Below, one piece after another: positions 31,585 to 34,021 of a stretch of 34,021 bases of DNA. Numbering within the stretch: the stretch's first letter is position 1; each line of letters opens with the position of its first letter. This stretch comes from Cytophagaceae bacterium. GTDB taxonomy: Bacteria; Bacteroidota; Bacteroidia; Flavobacteriales; Flavobacteriaceae. The position numbers were made by a program, and so were the translations under genes. Under the pieces are notes generated by a model that made no database searches, had not been told where the DNA came from, and saw only the letters and a list, made by a program, of their open reading frames with translations. The stretch covers positions 1 to 34,021 of the forward strand of contig PAUP01000035.1 of assembly GCA_002712765.1 (NCBI GenBank), written 5' to 3'.

Positions 31585-32282
31585 CCCAAACGTATAAGGC
31601 GCTTATTATTGATGATGAGCCTACTGCAAGAGAAATATTAGAACTACATCTCTCAAAGATTGACGCCATAGAAATTATAGCGAGTTGCCCCAGTGCCACT
31701 ACTGCTTTTTCATTTCTAAACAAAGAAATTATTGACCTTGTATTTTTAGACATACAGATGCCTAATCTTAGCGGGTTACAATTTGCCAAAGCCATAGGAG
31801 CTACTACAAAGATTATTTTTACTACTGCCCATCGCGATTATGCCGTTGAAGGCTTTGAACTACAAGCGATAGACTATGTGTTAAAACCTATTTCTTTAGA
31901 AAGACTTTTAAGTGCTGTCAATCTGTTTCTTTCCTATCACTCGGTACCAAAAGCTATCAACACAGACGAGACTTTTATTTTTATAAGGGTTGATAGGAAA
32001 ATGGTTAAGCTGTTCTTATCAGAAATCCTCTATGGCGAAAGCAGAGGGGATTATATGCAACTACACACAAAAACGACCACCTATACGACTAGGGAGACCA
32101 TGCAGCATTTGCTTTCCAAACTCCCTTCATCCCTCTTTTTGCGTCTTCACAGATCATTTGTCGTATCTATTTCTAAAATCGAGAGCTATACAACAGAACA
32201 CGTAACCATTCAAAGAAAGGCATTGCCTATAAGTCGAACCTATAAAGATCATGTGTTACAAACCTTACAACAATGGGGGTAA
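31581..32282 (+). CDS. LytTR-family response regulator
   Basis: A 233-residue regulator. The receiver domain (about 5-120) has the acidic pair IIDDEP, phospho-acceptor Asp in LVFLDIQMPNLSG (about 57), TTAHRDYAVEGF and the Lys in YVLKPIS. The LytTR DNA-binding domain (about 135-230) has FIFIRVDRKMVKLFLSEILYGESRGDYMQLH and LPSSLFLRLHRSFVVSISKIES. It is coupled to the kinase gene by an ATGA overlap. Likely targets are itself and the divergent ExbB-like gene, judging from the repeats at 30300 and 30465; this is inferred. Confidence 0.94.
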   Translation: MTQTYKALIIDDEPTAREILELHLSKIDAIEIIASCPSATTAFSFLNKEIIDLVFLDIQMPNLSGLQFAKAIGATTKIIFTTAHRDYAVEGFELQAIDYVLKPISLERLLSAVNLFLSYHSVPKAINTDETFIFIRVDRKMVKLFLSEILYGESRGDYMQLHTKTTTYTTRETMQHLLSKLPSSLFLRLHRSFVVSISKIESYTTEHVTIQRKALPISRTYKDHVLQTLQQWG

Positions 32283-32307
32283 GCCTACAGAAAGCGTAAA
32301 ATTTCGT

Positions 32308-32315
32308 ACCTTTGC
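32308..32315 (+). promoter_or_regulatory. folE -7 promoter box
   Basis: TACCTTTG is an exact TAnnTTTG match 44 bases before the ATG at 32360. The TTG inside this box could be mistaken for a start codon of a longer reading frame. Confidence 0.6.
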
Positions 32316-32359
32316 AAGCTATTTGTAACCTTTTCGACAGAGAGGTAATCAAAACGTCT

Positions 32360-33043
32360 ATGAAAACAGAATTAGAGAAACAATTGGAAGAAATTGAAGC
32401 CATGGGAGATGATCATATGAGCTCTAGTGCAACTACTCCTTTGCGAGAAGATGCTTTTGAGCTTAGTGATATCGAAAAAATCGCAAGCATAAAAAAAGAT
32501 GTCGCTAATATCTTAGAGACATTGGGAATGGATTTAACAGACGACAGTCTTAAAGGTACACCCAATAGGGTGGCAAAAATGTTTGTTAACGAAATCTTTG
32601 GAGGCCTGCACCCAGATCGAAAGCCAACGGCATCAACCTTTAACAACAATTACAAATACGGCGAAATGCTCGTCGAAAAAAACATAACCGTCTATTCTAC
32701 CTGTGAGCACCACTTGCTGCCTATCGTAGGAAGAGCCCATGTCGCGTATATTTCTAATGGCAATGTGGTGGGTCTTTCGAAGATGAATCGCATTGTAGAT
32801 TATTTTGCGAAGCGTCCACAAGTGCAAGAGCGATTGACCATGCAAATCGTACAGGAATTGCAAAAGGTATTAAATACAGAAGATGTAGCCTGCGTGATTG
32901 ATGCCAAACATCTATGCGTTAATAGCCGTGGAATTCGAGATATCGAGAGTAGTACCGTTACTAGCGAATTTGGCGGAAAGTTCAAAGAAGAAGGAACGAG
33001 ACGTGAATTTTTGGATTACATCAAATTGGATACCGAATTCTAA
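32360..33043 (+). CDS. folE: GTP cyclohydrolase I
   Basis: FolE converts GTP to dihydroneopterin triphosphate, the first step toward folate and other pterins. The protein has about 228 residues. An acidic N-terminal extension (about 1-50, MKTELEKQLEEIEAMGDDH) precedes the catalytic core. DSLKGTPNRVAKMF starts the core. VYSTCEHHLLPIVGRAHVAYI holds the zinc Cys and His, VGLSKMNRIVDYFAKRPQVQERLT is the substrate loop, and DAKHLCVNSRGI holds the second zinc Cys. Both cysteines are present, so this is the zinc-dependent type IA enzyme. The ATG at 32360 is chosen because the longer frame begins inside the promoter box. Confidence 0.96.
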   Translation: MKTELEKQLEEIEAMGDDHMSSSATTPLREDAFELSDIEKIASIKKDVANILETLGMDLTDDSLKGTPNRVAKMFVNEIFGGLHPDRKPTASTFNNNYKYGEMLVEKNITVYSTCEHHLLPIVGRAHVAYISNGNVVGLSKMNRIVDYFAKRPQVQERLTMQIVQELQKVLNTEDVACVIDAKHLCVNSRGIRDIESSTVTSEFGGKFKEEGTRREFLDYIKLDTEF

Positions 33044-33071
33044 ATCATCATTTACTACCTAGTTTAGTATA

Positions 33072-33099
33072 AAAACGGTAACCTAGGTGTTGCCGTTTT
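33072..33099 (+). terminator. Hairpin terminator after folE
   Basis: AAAACGGTAAC (33072-33082) pairs with GTTGCCGTTTT (33089-33099) with one T-G wobble and a 6-base loop. The T-run is within the arm, so efficiency may be moderate. Confidence 0.7.
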
Positions 33100-33128
33100 G
33101 AGTTTTACCATTAGGTTGAATATCTTAG
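33098..33128 (+). promoter_or_regulatory. Probable cysS promoter
   Basis: TTG at 33098-33100 is followed by 20 bases and TATCTTAG (33121-33128), one base off TAnnTTTG. The cysS ATG is 27 bases further on. Confidence 0.5.
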
Positions 33129-33155
33129 CTTCAACAATTCTATATAAAAATACAC

Positions 33156-34021
33156 ATGGCCTTATACCAATCACAGACCTTAAAGATGTACAATTCTTTG
33201 ACTGGAACCAAAGAAGTATTTGAACCCCTACTAGAAGGACATGTTGGGATGTACGTGTGTGGCCCTACGGTTTACAGCAATGTTCACCTTGGTAATGTGC
33301 GCACATTTATGAGCTTTGATATGATTTTTAGGTATTTAAAGCATTTGGGATATAAGGTGAGGTATGTACGCAATATTACTGATGCAGGACATCTCACAGA
33401 CGATGGTGATGGCGGTGAGGATAAAATTGCAAAAAAGGCAAGGCTTGAAAAAATTGAGCCTATGGAGGTGGTACAACAATACACGGTAGACTTTCACAAC
33501 ATATTAAATACGTTTAATTTTTTACCTCCAAGTATTGAACCCACTGCCACCGGCCATATTATAGAACAGATAGAACTTATTAAAAAGATCCTAGACAATG
33601 GCTACGCCTATGAAAAAAATGGATCGGTTTATTTTAATGTCCTTCGTTTTAATAAGGATCATCAATACGGCAAGCTCTCTGGTCGCAAGCTAGAAGATAT
33701 GATTGCCAACACCCGCGCGCTTGCCGCTCAAGATGAAAAAGAAAATCCACAGGATTTTGCTTTGTGGAAAAAAGCAGAGCCTCAACACATTATGAGATGG
33801 CCAAGCCCTTGGGGCGATGGTTTCCCTGGTTGGCATTTGGAATGTACAGCCATGAGCACCAAATACCTAGGAGAGCAATTTGACATACACGGGGGTGGTA
33901 TGGATCTAAAATTTCCGCATCATGAATGTGAAATCGCTCAAAACGAGGCTGCTATTGGACAGGAACCTGTACGCTATTGGCTACACACCAATATGCTAAC
34001 GCTCAATGGTCAAAAAATGGC
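33156..34021 (+). CDS. cysS: Cysteinyl-tRNA synthetase, 3'-truncated by window edge
   Basis: A class I aminoacyl-tRNA synthetase charging tRNA-Cys; the first 288 residues are visible. The N-terminal Rossmann domain has [21 protein letters not shown], with the zinc Cys and the HIGH-type motif [25 protein letters not shown] follows in the connective region, then [27 protein letters not shown] (zinc Cys) and [20 protein letters not shown] (zinc His and Cys). The window ends in NGQKMA, at the start of the expected KMSKS loop, so the anticodon-binding part is missing. No stop occurs in the visible frame. It has its own promoter after the folE terminator. Confidence 0.96.
   Translation, partial: MALYQSQTLKMYNSLTGTKEVFEPLLEGHVGMYVCGPTVYSNVHLGNVRTFMSFDMIFRYLKHLGYKVRYVRNITDAGHLTDDGDGGEDKIAKKARLEKIEPMEVVQQYTVDFHNILNTFNFLPPSIEPTATGHIIEQIELIKKILDNGYAYEKNGSVYFNVLRFNKDHQYGKLSGRKLEDMIANTRALAAQDEKENPQDFALWKKAEPQHIMRWPSPWGDGFPGWHLECTAMSTKYLGEQFDIHGGGMDLKFPHHECEIAQNEAAIGQEPVRYWLHTNMLTLNGQKM

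Noticed and set aside
32332-32338. TTGTAACC near folE as another ECF-type promoter
   Set aside because: No GCGTC occurs at the required spacing; a normal TACCTTTG box explains folE expression.

Overview
The window is an ordinary-looking chromosomal stretch from a member of the Bacteroidetes, most likely a marine-type flavobacterium (Flavobacteriaceae). Three things point there. Many genes are preceded by the Bacteroidetes -7 box TAnnTTTG and lack strong Shine-Dalgarno sites. Base composition is moderately AT-rich (about 40% G+C by eye). The gene set is flavobacterial: a TonB-receptor-like outer-membrane barrel, DUF6249 and DUF5606 proteins, a ruvX-def-DUF5606-mazG cluster, a LytS/LytTR pair, a cyclophilin-FKBP fusion and VF530. 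I see no tRNA, rRNA, CRISPR, insertion sequence or prophage.

Layout. 1-2515: 3' part of an outer-membrane beta-barrel receptor. 2815-4158: purB with its own promoter and terminator. 4215-5694: an ECF sigma factor, an overlapping two-TM putative anti-sigma factor, and a divergent DUF6249 membrane protein. 5784-9761: HAD phosphatase, ettA and pabB on the minus strand. 9890-14090: small plus-strand genes (VOC, SRPBCC, two lipoproteins, VF530, and a large winged-helix methyltransferase). 14085-16443: ruvX-def-DUF5606-mazG on the minus strand. 16587-21072: dapD followed by envelope-glycan genes (GT9, sugar epimerase, two GT2). 21157-23801: secreted amidohydrolase, DinB/YfiT protein, cyclophilin-FKBP. 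23883-29814: recQ divergent from kpsF-tatC, then a CMD-family protein, lptB and a PhnA-type protein. 29868-32282: a small ExbB/TolQ-like membrane protein divergent from a LytS/LytTR two-component pair. 32360-34021: folE and the 5' part of cysS.

Two observations stand out. First, the sigma gene and the divergent DUF6249 gene carry the same promoter-like element, TGTAACC-N15-GCGTC, with identical spacing. This looks like a self-contained ECF autoregulated envelope-stress module. Second, a perfect palindrome with core CTTTCGCGAAAG occurs six times, always inside genes and in three different reading frames. This indicates selection or activity at the DNA level (a highly iterated palindrome or protein-binding site) rather than at the protein level. 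Further points of interest are a RecQ lacking the zinc-site cysteines, face-to-face recQ/kpsF promoters, and repeats in front of the LytS/LytTR operon.

Themes: envelope biogenesis and glycan synthesis (kpsF, lptB, tatC, GTs, epimerase, outer-membrane barrel), protein quality control and maturation (def, PPIase, ettA), and core metabolism (purB, pabB, dapD, folE). Gene starts were moved inward from the longest open frame where a signal peptide, family N-terminus or promoter position required it (HAD, ettA, lipoprotein 13722, mazG, ruvX, amidohydrolase, recQ, LytS, folE).
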